Positions 51,162 to 60,807 of a stretch of DNA of 64,000 nt are shown here, in pieces. The position numbers and the translations under genes are program-made. The DNA is from JABDGR01 sp964561455. GTDB lineage: Bacteria; Verrucomicrobiota; Verrucomicrobiia; Opitutales; JABDGR01. The stretch spans positions 14,777-78,776 of the forward strand of contig CAZLPS010000009.1 in NCBI GenBank assembly GCA_964561455.1, in the 5' to 3' direction. How positions within the stretch are numbered: position 1 is the first letter of the stretch; every line of letters begins with the position of its first letter. The notes under the pieces were generated by a model. The model ran no database searches. It saw only the letters and a list, made by a program, of their open reading frames with translations, and was not told where the DNA came from.

Positions 51162-52247
51162 ATGATCCTCCGCCGCCTCCATGCCCAAAACTTCCGCAAC
51201 CTCGCCCTCGTCCGGCTGGAATTTCACGGCGGGCGGACATTTTTTGCCGGCCCCAATGGACAAGGAAAGACCAACGTGCTGGAAGCCGCCGGGTTGCTTG
51301 GCGCGCTGCGCTCGTTTCGCGGCGCGGAGCCGCGCGATTTAATTCAGCACGGCGCCACCGCGGCGCGCGTGTGGTGCGAACTGGAGCATGAGCGCGAGGG
51401 TGCAGTCGAAGTGGAGATTGGGATCCGGCCCAGGCAGCGCGAAGTGGCCATCAACGGCGGCAAGTGCGCGCGCCTCGCGGAATTTCTCGGTCGCTTTCCC
51501 GTGGTGGCGCTCTCCTCTCACGACTTGCAGTTGTTGCGCGGCGCGCCGCCGTTGCGGCGGCGCGCCCTGGATCTCGCGATTTCCTCCCTGGATGAAAGTT
51601 ACTTCACGGCCCTGCGCCGCTATCTCGCCGCGCTGGATCAACGCAATGCCCTGTTGCGCGGTTCGCGATCTCCCGCCGTCGCGGAATTGGCCGCGTTTGA
51701 AGCCCAAATGGCGCCCGACGCCGAAACCCTCGTCTCCTTGCGCTCGGCGGCGTGTGCGGATTTGGGTGCGCATCTCACCACCGCCTACGATCGGCTGACG
51801 GGCGGGGCGCCGGAGTCGCCCGGGTTGGCGTACCTGCCCGATTCAACGGCGCAGGCCGTCGCAGATTGGCGCGCGTTATGGGAGGAATCCCGCCCGCGCG
51901 ACAGGGTGATGCGCACCACCTTGCACGGGCCCCACCGGGATGATTTCGCCTTCAAACTGGAAAGCCGGGGCGCGAAGAGCTTCGGTTCCGAGGGCCAACA
52001 GCGTGGATTGGTGGTGTCATGGCGCCTCGCCCAAGCTGCGTGGCTGCGGGCCCGGACGGGCATTGCGCCCATTATTCTGGCCGATGACGTGCTCGGCGAG
52101 CTGGATCCCGCGCGCCGCGCTGGCTTCTGGCGCGCGGCGGCAGATGCCGCGCAAGTCCTCGCCTCGGGCACCACCGTCCCCGCAGGGAATGGGGCGGGAT
52201 GGGAGGTGTGGAACGTAAACAAGGGGGAGTTTTCCCGCCAATTTTGA
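51162..52247 (+). CDS. recF: DNA recombination mediator RecF
   Basis: 361 residues from ATG 51162 (MILRRLHAQNFRN), the canonical RecF start; upstream codons are dropped. Walker A GPNGQGKTN (30-38), the HDLQLLRGAPPLRRRALDLA segment, HGPHRDDF, the ABC-like signature SEGQQRG and Walker B ILADDVLGELD are all present. RecF loads RecA at gaps with RecO/RecR. It stands apart from dnaA/dnaN here. An AT-rich region at 51080-51115 probably holds its promoter. Confidence 0.95.
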   Translation: MILRRLHAQNFRNLALVRLEFHGGRTFFAGPNGQGKTNVLEAAGLLGALRSFRGAEPRDLIQHGATAARVWCELEHEREGAVEVEIGIRPRQREVAINGGKCARLAEFLGRFPVVALSSHDLQLLRGAPPLRRRALDLAISSLDESYFTALRRYLAALDQRNALLRGSRSPAVAELAAFEAQMAPDAETLVSLRSAACADLGAHLTTAYDRLTGGAPESPGLAYLPDSTAQAVADWRALWEESRPRDRVMRTTLHGPHRDDFAFKLESRGAKSFGSEGQQRGLVVSWRLAQAAWLRARTGIAPIILADDVLGELDPARRAGFWRAAADAAQVLASGTTVPAGNGAGWEVWNVNKGEFSRQF

Positions 52248-52352
52248 AACAAGGAGGAGACGGAGAACGCGGAGAGGAAGAGTTTACAGTTTACGGTTTA
52301 CCGTTTACAGTTTCCACCGTGTACTCGGTGTCCTCCGTGTTTCAAAACTTTT
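52248..52352. repeat. Nested word-repeat hairpin between recF and ruvC
   Basis: Outer arms GAAACAAGGAGGAGACGGAG (52245-52264) and CCTCCGTGTTTC (52332-52343), with CGTGTACTCGGTG words between. The inner part 52281-52312 is a near-palindrome (AGTTTACAGTTTACGG / CCGTTTACAG). Both word families recur elsewhere in the window. Confidence 0.65.
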
Positions 52353-52355
52353 TTT

Positions 52356-52952
52356 ATGTCCCGTTCCCGTCGTGCATTATGGACCGCCAAGGTGCTGGGC
52401 AAATTGTCGCCCCGGCCGGGCGCAACCGACGACGAGCTGGCGGAAGCGCAATTTGGGCGGGTGGGGCAGCGGGCCTTTCTCGGCGTGGTGCTCGGGATTG
52501 ACCCCAGTCTGCGCGGTACCGGCCTCGCCCTGGTGGAATTTTTGCCGGAGGGCGCGAAATTGCGGTACAGCCGCACCGTGACGATGCCCGCGACGGCGCC
52601 GTTCGCTTCCTGCCTCGCGGAAATCTTTCGGGCGGTGCAGGAGACCATGGCGCGCGGCCACGTGAAGCACGTCGCAATTGAAGAGACGATTTTTGTGCAA
52701 AACCGCAAGGCGGTGCACATTCTCGGCGCGGCGCGCGGCGCGGCAATTGCCGCAGCCGCGGTCACCGGAGTCGGGGTTTTTGAATACGCGCCCCTCAGGA
52801 TCAAACAGGCCGTGGTGGGCTTTGGCCGGGCCAGCAAACCGCAGGTTGGCGGAATGGTGATCCAGCACTTGCAATTAAAAACGGCGCTCCCCGCCGATGA
52901 ATCCGATGCCGCCGCCACTGCGCTCTGTCATGCGTTTACGTGGCGGGGATGA
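52356..52952 (+). CDS. ruvC: Holliday-junction resolvase RuvC
   Basis: 198 residues. Catalytic carboxylates: Asp49 (GIDPSLRGTG), Glu109/110 (VAIEETIF), Asp181 and Asp184 (DESDAAATALCHA), so all four RuvC positions are filled. An N-terminal extension of about 40 residues precedes the usual start of the fold; no better internal start is obvious. RuvC cleaves Holliday junctions with RuvAB; neither ruvA nor ruvB is in the window. Follows recF by 108 bases of repeat. Confidence 0.93.
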   Translation: MSRSRRALWTAKVLGKLSPRPGATDDELAEAQFGRVGQRAFLGVVLGIDPSLRGTGLALVEFLPEGAKLRYSRTVTMPATAPFASCLAEIFRAVQETMARGHVKHVAIEETIFVQNRKAVHILGAARGAAIAAAAVTGVGVFEYAPLRIKQAVVGFGRASKPQVGGMVIQHLQLKTALPADESDAAATALCHAFTWRG

Positions 52953-52990
52953 GGTGACATCGGGGTGGGCACGGGGTTGGGCGGAATACC

Positions 52991-53271
52991 ATGGCTGGTG
53001 CCTGCGAAGCGGATGGCTTGGAGGAATTGCGCGAGGCCCGCGGGGCGGAATTACCTTGCCCGTCGGCGGCCCAACCGTGGAAGATTGCGCCATCTCCACC
53101 CGGGCCAGATCTTCCTCGCCCGCCTTACTGGAAGAATTGACAACTAACCCCGTTTTCGGGCCCGCCAAACCCGTTCACGGTTCTGACCTGCGCGCCCTGA
53201 TCGAGCGCGCCTGGGTGCGGAAGGCGCCGTTGTACGGCACGCAACCGCAATCGTCGGCGGAGGCCGGTTGA
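52991..53271 (+). pseudogene. Possible small gene with a one-base frameshift
   Basis: ATG 52991 opens about 49 codons (LEELREARGAELPCP, ending RPPYWKN, stop near 53138). The -1 frame after it then reads NPVFGPAKPVHGSDLRALIE and RAWVRKAPLYG to TGA 53271. GC-rich third positions continue through both parts, which suggests one former protein of about 93 residues. I do not recognise it, and chance is possible. Confidence 0.3.
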
Positions 53272-53283
53272 TTTTTTGCGGGG

Positions 53284-53432
53284 CTCACGCGAAGCCGCGA
53301 AGTGGCGAAGATTAAAATCGCCCACGAACCAACCCGAATGACCTTGGCCAATCAAGAACCCCAATTCATACGCTTTCGTGCTCAAAATCCTTCGCGTTTT
53401 CGCGCCTTCGCGTGCGCCCTCCGGTTCGGTGT
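53284..53432. repeat. CGCGAAGG word-repeat hairpin
   Basis: Left arm CACGCGAAGCCGCGAAGTGG with CGAAGATTAAAA (53287-53316), right arm CAAAATCCTTCGCGTTTTCG with CGCCTTCGCGTG (53382-53413). Complementary arms about 65 bases apart. It is the last such hairpin before the sequence turns AT-rich. Confidence 0.65.
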
Positions 53433-53461
53433 CCGGGCCAGAATGATCAAAGCGTAAAAAG

Positions 53462-53490
53462 TGCTCGGGAAGGGACTTGAACCCATCTGC
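53462..53490 (-). other. tRNA 3'-end fragment (possible attachment-site remnant)
   Basis: On the minus strand ATGGGTTCAAGTCCCTTC followed by CCGAGCA matches a tRNA T arm and 3' acceptor strand, but the CCA is replaced by CTT and the 5' half of a tRNA is absent upstream. This is what an integrative element leaves at the end distal to the rebuilt tRNA. It sits where base composition drops. Confidence 0.45.
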
Positions 53491-53835
53491 CACCGCGAAG
53501 CTAAGTTGCTCATTAACGCGGACTTAGTTGATTGTGAATGGATTAGAACTGGAAGCAAGATACACCTAGTTGCAAGAAAGATAAACAAAATTCATTGATT
53601 CTGGCAACCTCTTGGCAACCTCTATTCGAAAATTGGAAACGCTCGAATTGGAATATCTAAATCAGTATAACAAGGGCTGGACGAGACCGGGGTAGGTATT
53701 CAAGCTAATCGAGCATGCAAGAGAAGTCTAATCGAGCACCTAGAAGCGGGGTTGCCCATTTTCTTCAAGAATGGGGTGCGCTTATCTGAGGGAGTGAAGT
53801 ATATAGTTCCCCAAATTACCGAACTAAGTAGCCTT

Positions 53836-55041
53836 ATGCCAAACGACGCGACAACTCCAGCAACCGGGGAGCCGAAAATGACTGCGCCTCCCGCTCCGCA
53901 ATGCCCTCCGGCAACGGAAATAGCTTTGGCTTTTCCAATTAACAAGAAGCGATTTGCTATCGCGTGCATTATTTTTGCCAATTTATTTGTTGCAGCTATG
54001 GCAGTTGCTATCGGCATGGGTGTATGGGGCGGAGAAGGATATTGGCATGATATTGTGCGTCGCGCATGGCACAGCATGCAAGAGTTTGGAGATGCCGCTG
54101 GATTGCCGAGGACTGTCATGAGTATTTTTCTATACTTTGCCCTGAATATACTCCTCGTCCATTTGATTAGAGGGAGAAGTTCCGCGCGCGAAAAACTTTT
54201 AGATACTTTTGTTGGGCTTATAACTTCCATTTCCTTTTTAGCCGTGGTATTCTTGGTCATTATTATTTTCATCGCTCCGTCTGAGATGTACAAAGAAAGC
54301 CGAATAGAGAAAGCAACGCTATTGACCGAAAACTTACATACAAAGGCCGACCTATTAATTGTTACAAATGATAACGGAAATTTGACGGCTGAAAATAAAA
54401 CCATCAACGACAGGCTAAGCACCGTCGCATTAGCTTCCGGCATTAATCCGAATGGTGGTCTTAGTGAAAAGATAGATGTTTTTATTGCAGATTTTCAACA
54501 AACAATAAAAGACCTCCAACAAAACAAGCAAGCCGTTCTCGGGCTACAGGATGAATTAAAAAAATCCGAGATTCCAATTGGCGCACAGTCAATTGCGGCA
54601 ATAACAGTAACTTGCGAAATATCGTATGTTTCAACGGAAGCAAAGAATGCAAATTATTCTCTTTTTACAGGATTGATGTGTTTCGGGCGAGGGGACATCG
54701 GGTTAATTATGGCCAAAGCCACGTCCATATCTTCCACAAGCGACGGCAAGGGCCATATAATTATAAGGGCTACTGGGGCTATGGCCGACGATGATAGTTT
54801 TTCAGGTAATCCGATTTCCAGCCTTGCGAGCAGCGAATACATTGAGATTATATTTGATAAGGCGATTTTGGCGGAGAATACCCCTATATTGGGCGGCCAT
54901 ATAACATGGGTCGTAAATAAGGAGCATGTTTTCAGGTTCGATATCCCGGCGCAAGTCGCAAGCAAATCCGCGATTCCAGATGCTGTATTTGTTAAAATAA
55001 AAAACCTGTCCGATGGGTTTAAATCATTAAATCAAAAGTAG
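53836..55041 (+). CDS. Orphan membrane protein with coiled coil, AT-rich
   Basis: 401 residues from ATG 53836; a TTG at 53752 is open further upstream. Three hydrophobic helices (about 38-61, 92-106 and 125-148) are followed by a helical, coiled-coil-like segment (TENLHTKADLLIVTND, KIDVFIADFQQTIKDLQQNK). A strand-rich C-terminal domain of about 170 residues ends the protein. Codon usage is AT-rich, unlike all genes to the left, which supports acquisition. No family recognised. Helices plus coiled coil plus a terminal domain could suit a membrane sensor, but that is a guess. Confidence 0.7.
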   Translation: MPNDATTPATGEPKMTAPPAPQCPPATEIALAFPINKKRFAIACIIFANLFVAAMAVAIGMGVWGGEGYWHDIVRRAWHSMQEFGDAAGLPRTVMSIFLYFALNILLVHLIRGRSSAREKLLDTFVGLITSISFLAVVFLVIIIFIAPSEMYKESRIEKATLLTENLHTKADLLIVTNDNGNLTAENKTINDRLSTVALASGINPNGGLSEKIDVFIADFQQTIKDLQQNKQAVLGLQDELKKSEIPIGAQSIAAITVTCEISYVSTEAKNANYSLFTGLMCFGRGDIGLIMAKATSISSTSDGKGHIIIRATGAMADDDSFSGNPISSLASSEYIEIIFDKAILAENTPILGGHITWVVNKEHVFRFDIPAQVASKSAIPDAVFVKIKNLSDGFKSLNQK

Positions 55042-55156
55042 GGCAACGCACCTAAAACACGCCAAAGAAAACAACAATTTCGCGGAATTTATTGAACTTT
55101 GCAAGAAAACCCATCCTCACGCCATCCAGCGGCACTTTCATGCCGTGGTTAATTTG

Positions 55157-55378
55157 TTACTGGCTCGTTATCGTTGGTCGCTTAACGGACATTGAAGTTT
55201 CCGGGCAAAATGCTTGAAATGGGACGACCGCCTCCGCCCCCTCCTTATGGGCTCGTACAGGATTGCCACAATGAACACAAGTAAACGGGGTCTTAAAATC
55301 CTTTCCTTTGTATTGGCTACGAATTTCGAGAGCATTGGCAATGCCGATACGTTCGCCTTGGTAGATAACTCCGCCCAT
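55157..55378 (-). CDS. Small zinc-site protein (CoiA/HNH-cassette-like)
   Basis: 73 residues. YQGERIGIANALEIRSQYKG, then FTCVHCGNPVRAHKEG, then VVPFQAFCPE. The order 'I-x-I-x-x-A-L-x-x-R ... C-x-x-C-G-x-P-V-R-x-H-K ... F ... C' is that of small proteins often carried in gene cassettes and mobile regions, in which a CxxC and later His/Cys form a zinc site, distantly like the N-terminus of CoiA. Role unknown. ATG at 55378 is clear. Supports an accessory nature for 53.5-55.6 kb. Confidence 0.6.
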   Translation of the reverse strand: MGGVIYQGERIGIANALEIRSQYKGKDFKTPFTCVHCGNPVRAHKEGAEAVVPFQAFCPETSMSVKRPTITSQ

Positions 55379-55640
55379 AGATCTTATTTAACTCCTCGCC
55401 ACCATCGCGCCCTACCCACCCAGCTTGCCCGGAGCGCTCGCAACTGCGCTGGTACCTCACTGCCTGGCCAGATGCGTGACGGCCGGGCTCCGGGGGTGAC
55501 TTGGCGGATCATTACCAGCGTAGCGGGTGGGACATAGCATTTTGGGAGTATCCCTATTGCGCGCAGTCCATTTTTACTTTGTCAGGTAGAGATATTTCTG
55601 GTAACGGATTCACGACGAAAATGGATCAGGAACCCCCACG

Positions 55641-58600
55641 TTGAAATTTTTTGCCCCATCTGATGCTCGGATGTCGCCTGTTTTTTTGCCAGCGACAATG
55701 CGGTGCTTTGTGGTTTTTCTGGTTTTGCTGATGGGGATTGGTTTTCAAAATACTGGACGCGGCGCAACCTTTGACGGCAACGGGTTCCTGCAAATTCCCG
55801 ACAGCACCGGTTCGCTGAGTTGGAATGGGACCAATAATGCGCTCACCGTTATGTGTTGGGTAAAACTTTCCTTCCCGTCCAACATTACCCTTACCAGCAG
55901 CGACCGCATGGTAGTGATCGTGAATCGCCAGACCGGCAGCGCTACGAGCAATACGTATGCTTTTCTAATCCAGTTTAACGCTTCGACCGGGAACTTGGAA
56001 TTTCAAACCCGGGGCAGTACTGCAACCTCGACGCCGCTTACCCTCGTCACTCGTCCTTTCCTGGATCGGTGGTATCATGTGGCCATTGTGCGGGCGGGAA
56101 ATGTCATTCAGGCCTATGTAGACGGCGAGCCGGTTTCCCCGACAGTTGACGCATCATCATTGGGGAACCCCTCGAACACGGACGGTGTTTCGGTTGGCGG
56201 CTGGACCGGTAGCCGAAACCTAGTGGGCGAAGTGGAAGAAGTGCGCATTTTTCAAACTGCATTGAATCAAGGCGATATTCAGCAAGTCATGTTTGAGGAT
56301 TTGGTTCCTTCCGATTGGCCGCCCCTCACCGGGTATTTCAAGTTTGGCCCGGCCACTGCTCAAAGCGATAGCCTAAAAAACTATGCCCTAGCTCCGGCGG
56401 CCGGGACCGATAGCGCATCCATTTCCGGTTCGGGAGTTACCTTCCCCCAAGTGGATCAGGCAGGCGAACAATCGCTCTTTGACTCCCACCGGAATGGCGG
56501 GCGCGACGCCGTCGCTCCTTTGTCGGGCGCTTTTACCTGGCAACACACTCTTTTTTCCCGCCCAACCAAAGGGGTGGGGTTTGATTTTACCATTGGCTAT
56601 TCCAGCGCGCTTTCTTTCAACGATGCCAATCCATTCCTCGTCACTCCACTCGGCCATGGTTGGCGGCACAGCTTGGAGGCGCGTGTCATCCTGCCGGATT
56701 TAATCCAGGGCTTTAGCACGCTCATTTTGAGCACGTGGGACGGCGATTTGATCGTTTGGGACCTGGATGAGACCAATCTAAATTCCACCAGCTATTTGGC
56801 GCGCGACGGCCAGTATCATGGGGAACTGCAATTCGAGGGCAGTAACCCCGGTGCCTCCAGCGCCATTCTGGACTGGATAACCCCCGATCGCCAGATTTAC
56901 CGTTTTCACACTCCTTTTGCCGGCTCTCCAACCACGCTGCGCGGTCGATTGCTCAACATTGGAGATTATGCCGGAAACAAGATCACCATCAGCCGCTTTA
57001 CCACTGGAACCTTGTCCGGCGAAATTAACACCGTGACCGACTCGGCTGGCAGCACCTACCAATTCACCTACAATGCCAGCTCGCAATTGACCAAAATCGC
57101 CCTCAATGGCACATCCTGGGCATGGACTTTTACCTACGGCCTTTTCAATTCCGGCTCGCCAGCCGACAATCTGCTTACCAGCGTCGCGACCACTGGGCCG
57201 TCATCCGTCTCGCCAGTGGCGACCACTTGGAGTTTTGACTACCAAGCGGAGAATAATGCCTGGTTGATCAAAACCATTCAAGATCCTCTCGGAGCGAGTA
57301 ACAACCGTCCGGCAAAACTCATCAACGTTACCTACGATACATATGGCCGGAAAACCACGGTTGACGACGCCCTCAATCGGCAAACAGCCTTTCAGTATAA
57401 CCTGCCAGCGACCCGCCAGGTGACGACAACCGATGCGCGAGCCAATACCTGGATCACTACCTATGACCGCCGACTCAATGTCACCGCTGCCGCTGATCCC
57501 TACGGCAACACCACTGCTTACGTTTATGATGGGGCCGGCAATCCTACTCAAATAACAGATCCCCTTGGGAACATCACGCATCACACCTATGACGCCCGGA
57601 GTAATGTCTTGTCCACGACCGATGCTCTCAATTTCACGAACTTCGCCACCTATCCCGACAATTTGCCTGCCAATGCGCCTTTCCTGAATAGTCCCTTGAC
57701 CACCACCGACGCCACTAGTTGGGTGCAAACCTATGTTTACGATTCTGCAAATGGTAAACTCCTTCGACAGTTTGATGGCTTGGGCAATTTAGCCATTTAC
57801 ACCTACACGACCACCGGTTTGGTGCAAAACGTGACGGATGCCAATGGCAACGTAACCTCGTTTGCCTACTCTCCGGAGGGCTTTCTCGCTTCTCGGCTCG
57901 ACCCGGGCCAATCTACGGCCGCGACTTTCACCCATACAGATTTCGGCTGGCTGGCCACGACCACCAACCCGCTGGGTGAAGTTACCCAGAGTTTTTACGA
58001 TGTAAATGGCAACTCGGTGAGCGTGATTGATGCCCTGCAACGCAACCACGTCCGCGTCTTTGACCTCAACAGCAACCTCATCGAAGACGACGACTTCAAG
58101 AGCCAACGCACCACTTATACCTATGACGATGCCAATGAGCGAATAGGCATGGTCACTCGCGACGGGCAGCACTGGTCATACCAATACAGCCCCACGGGCA
58201 AACTCGCTCAAACCACCGTGCCCTCCACTTCGCCAGACACGCCGGACATCATCAATACCTATGACAATGCCGACCGCCTCGTAAAAGTCGCGCAGACCAC
58301 TAGTTCCACTGAATACAGTGTGCAAACCGTTTACGACGCCGCCGGCAATCCGACGACGACCATTGACCGAAACGGCCAGGAATGGGTTAAGACTTACGAT
58401 GCCCTAAATCGGGTCCGCACGGAAAAAGATCCCCAGGGGAACCAAGTGACTCGAACTTACGACGCCAACGGGCGCATCGCCGATATCATCTCCCCCACGG
58501 GCAACACCCAGCACCACCTTTACGATAACCGTGGCCGGTTGCACACCTGGCAGGATGGCGAGGGTGGCGTTTGGACCTATGCCTACGACGGCAACGGCAA

Positions 58601-60779
58601 TATCTTACTCATCACTGATGCGCTCAAAGGCAATTACACCATGACCTACGGGCCGCGCAACGAACGCCTTACCGAGACGAATCAGGACAACAAAACTTGG
58701 ACGTACACGTATGACGCCCTCCTCCGTCCATATAATGAAACTGATCCGAATGGCCGCACGAATGCCAATACTTATAATTCGGGCGGCCAACTGATTTCGG
58801 TGGCATATTCCACCGGGCGCGCGGATGCCATTAGTTACGATGCGAACAACAATGTGCACATGCTGACGCGCACCGATTCCGGTGGGGCCACAACCGCCAC
58901 TACGCTGGAATATGACGCGATGGACCGCATCATCGGCAACTACTTAGACGCCCATTTCACGGCCGGATTTGAATATGACCCTTTGGGCCGGCGCAAAACG
59001 CTTAATTATCCTGACGGCAAGCCACTTTCGTATTCATATGACGCGCTTGGGCGCCTGACCAAACAAACCGACTGGGCCAACCGCCAGCTTAACTACTCCT
59101 ACGACAGTGCTGGCCGTCTCCAGACCCGCACCTATCCCAACGGCGTGAGCCAGATCAATGGTTATGACAACGCAGGCCGGTTGACTCTGCTACGCTATTC
59201 CTCCACTGCCTCCAACACAACGCTACTCGAATACGAATACACTTACGACCCCAATAACAACCTTTCTTCGTCGGATGAAGTGGGCACGCTCGATTGGACA
59301 CCGCCCGCGCATCTGCCCAACGAAACCTCCGCCTTTACCGCTGCTGGCCGCCTCGTCACCCGCCAGGATGCGGCTGATACTTCAGGAAAGCACAATTGGT
59401 CTTATTCCTACGACGACGCCGGGAACATGAACAACGCCACGCGCAATGACGGCGCGAAGTATCAGCTCACCTACGACGAGCAGAACCGTACCACCCGCAT
59501 CCAGTGGACGCCTGGCCAGGCGGGGCTATCAGGTGCAGCCTCCGCCGCAGACATTACCAACCATTACGATGCCTTGGGTCGCCGCGTTTCACGCACCCTA
59601 AATGGCACGGAAACGCGCTACGCGCTCGACCTCGGCGGCTCCATGGAGCGCGTCCTGTGCGACACGGATGCCACCGGGAAGATTACCGCTTGGTATGTCC
59701 ATGGACCCGACCTGTGCTATAAAATTACCCTTGACGGAAACGATCAGGAAGTCCTCACGGACTACCATGCCGACACAGCGGGCAACGTCGTCATGCTCAC
59801 CGGTGCCAACGCCACCATAGCGGAAAAATATGCCTTTACGCCCTATGGCCGCCTCCTCGGCGAACAAGCCACGAGCGGCACCCTCTCCGGCAACCCCTAC
59901 CGCTTTGCGGGTTCACAAGGCGTCATAGAGGAACTCCCTGGCCTCTCCTTCATGCGCGCCCGCTACTACCTCGCTGAAGAGGGCGTGTTTTTAAGCACAG
60001 ACCCGGTGAAACATGCCGGTCCTGAGTGGGGATCAAAAACGTATGTTTACACAAATGGGAACCCTGTTGGTTTTATTGACGCAGATGGAAATGGTCCCAT
60101 TGAGGCAATACTTGGTGCTGCGGTTGGAATGGTCGCTGGTTTTACTTCGGAGGTGGTCAATCAAAGCATCAATAAGTTTTTAGAGCACCGTCAATTTGAT
60201 TGGAATGAAGTTGTAACCTCAACTGCGGCTGATGGATTGGGCGGACTTGCCGGTGGACTTGCAGATGATCCTGCCGAAGGAGGAGCTGTCGCAGAAGATT
60301 ACCGTGGTTATATTAGAGCAACTTCCAATGGCGAGGTATACACTTCGCAACAGTTTCTAGCCGACTCAATTAAGGGCGCTGCTACGGCTCAAATCCTAGA
60401 TCAAATGTACAGTTCAAGTTTTGGAAACGTTCCCGGTGTTAAACCATCTACCATTAGCGGTGCGTTTCAAGGGGCACACTTTGTAGACACAGTTGCGCGA
60501 AATTCTAGTGCCGCTCTTGAAGAAGTGATTCAAGCCACCACTGCATCACATCAAGCATCCTCCTTGAACTCATTTCAGTCTACGAAGGCTATCGCGCCTT
60601 CCGTCAATTCCGGGACTTCTAGCTCTGGCGGTGGGAGTTCTATCACCATCCCGAAGGGCGCAACGCTGTCGGGCATTGCCGCGCAGAATAACACTACCGT
60701 TTCAAATCTCCTTAAGCTCAATCCCCAGATCACGAATGCGAACAAAATCCAGGCTAATGCAAAGCTGAAAGTGAAATAA
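55641..60779 (+). CDS. Giant exported RHS/YD-repeat protein with LamG and LysM domains
   Basis: 1712 residues. The TTG start at 55641 has AGGA eight to nine bases upstream and gives MKFFAPSDARM; ATG 55671 or 55698 are alternatives. A signal (CFVVFLVLLMGIGF) ends near residue 40. Residues 40-210 are a LamG/concanavalin-type domain (TFDGNGFLQIPD, DRWYHVAIVRAG). Residues 310-1400 are RHS/YD repeats (many G-N-x-T-x-x-x-Y-D units). The core-end motif RYYLAEEGVFLSTDP at 1440 and Y-x-N-G-N-P-V-G-F-I-D mark the usual tip junction. The tip (about 1475-1712) has a Gly-rich hydrophobic stretch (IEAILGAAVGMVAGF) and ends in a LysM domain (IPKGATLSGIAAQNNTTVSN) instead of a recognisable toxin. Probably a surface shell protein bound to peptidoglycan or polysaccharide. 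Confidence 0.9.
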   Translation: MKFFAPSDARMSPVFLPATMRCFVVFLVLLMGIGFQNTGRGATFDGNGFLQIPDSTGSLSWNGTNNALTVMCWVKLSFPSNITLTSSDRMVVIVNRQTGSATSNTYAFLIQFNASTGNLEFQTRGSTATSTPLTLVTRPFLDRWYHVAIVRAGNVIQAYVDGEPVSPTVDASSLGNPSNTDGVSVGGWTGSRNLVGEVEEVRIFQTALNQGDIQQVMFEDLVPSDWPPLTGYFKFGPATAQSDSLKNYALAPAAGTDSASISGSGVTFPQVDQAGEQSLFDSHRNGGRDAVAPLSGAFTWQHTLFSRPTKGVGFDFTIGYSSALSFNDANPFLVTPLGHGWRHSLEARVILPDLIQGFSTLILSTWDGDLIVWDLDETNLNSTSYLARDGQYHGELQFEGSNPGASSAILDWITPDRQIYRFHTPFAGSPTTLRGRLLNIGDYAGNKITISRFTTGTLSGEINTVTDSAGSTYQFTYNASSQLTKIALNGTSWAWTFTYGLFNSGSPADNLLTSVATTGPSSVSPVATTWSFDYQAENNAWLIKTIQDPLGASNNRPAKLINVTYDTYGRKTTVDDALNRQTAFQYNLPATRQVTTTDARANTWITTYDRRLNVTAAADPYGNTTAYVYDGAGNPTQITDPLGNITHHTYDARSNVLSTTDALNFTNFATYPDNLPANAPFLNSPLTTTDATSWVQTYVYDSANGKLLRQFDGLGNLAIYTYTTTGLVQNVTDANGNVTSFAYSPEGFLASRLDPGQSTAATFTHTDFGWLATTTNPLGEVTQSFYDVNGNSVSVIDALQRNHVRVFDLNSNLIEDDDFKSQRTTYTYDDANERIGMVTRDGQHWSYQYSPTGKLAQTTVPSTSPDTPDIINTYDNADRLVKVAQTTSSTEYSVQTVYDAAGNPTTTIDRNGQEWVKTYDALNRVRTEKDPQGNQVTRTYDANGRIADIISPTGNTQHHLYDNRGRLHTWQDGEGGVWTYAYDGNGNILLITDALKGNYTMTYGPRNERLTETNQDNKTWTYTYDALLRPYNETDPNGRTNANTYNSGGQLISVAYSTGRADAISYDANNNVHMLTRTDSGGATTATTLEYDAMDRIIGNYLDAHFTAGFEYDPLGRRKTLNYPDGKPLSYSYDALGRLTKQTDWANRQLNYSYDSAGRLQTRTYPNGVSQINGYDNAGRLTLLRYSSTASNTTLLEYEYTYDPNNNLSSSDEVGTLDWTPPAHLPNETSAFTAAGRLVTRQDAADTSGKHNWSYSYDDAGNMNNATRNDGAKYQLTYDEQNRTTRIQWTPGQAGLSGAASAADITNHYDALGRRVSRTLNGTETRYALDLGGSMERVLCDTDATGKITAWYVHGPDLCYKITLDGNDQEVLTDYHADTAGNVVMLTGANATIAEKYAFTPYGRLLGEQATSGTLSGNPYRFAGSQGVIEELPGLSFMRARYYLAEEGVFLSTDPVKHAGPEWGSKTYVYTNGNPVGFIDADGNGPIEAILGAAVGMVAGFTSEVVNQSINKFLEHRQFDWNEVVTSTAADGLGGLAGGLADDPAEGGAVAEDYRGYIRATSNGEVYTSQQFLADSIKGAATAQILDQMYSSSFGNVPGVKPSTISGAFQGAHFVDTVARNSSAALEEVIQATTASHQASSLNSFQSTKAIAPSVNSGTSSSGGGSSITIPKGATLSGIAAQNNTTVSNLLKLNPQITNANKIQANAKLKVK

Positions 60780-60807
60780 CGCTTCCGTCACCTTAAATTC
60801 GACTCCA

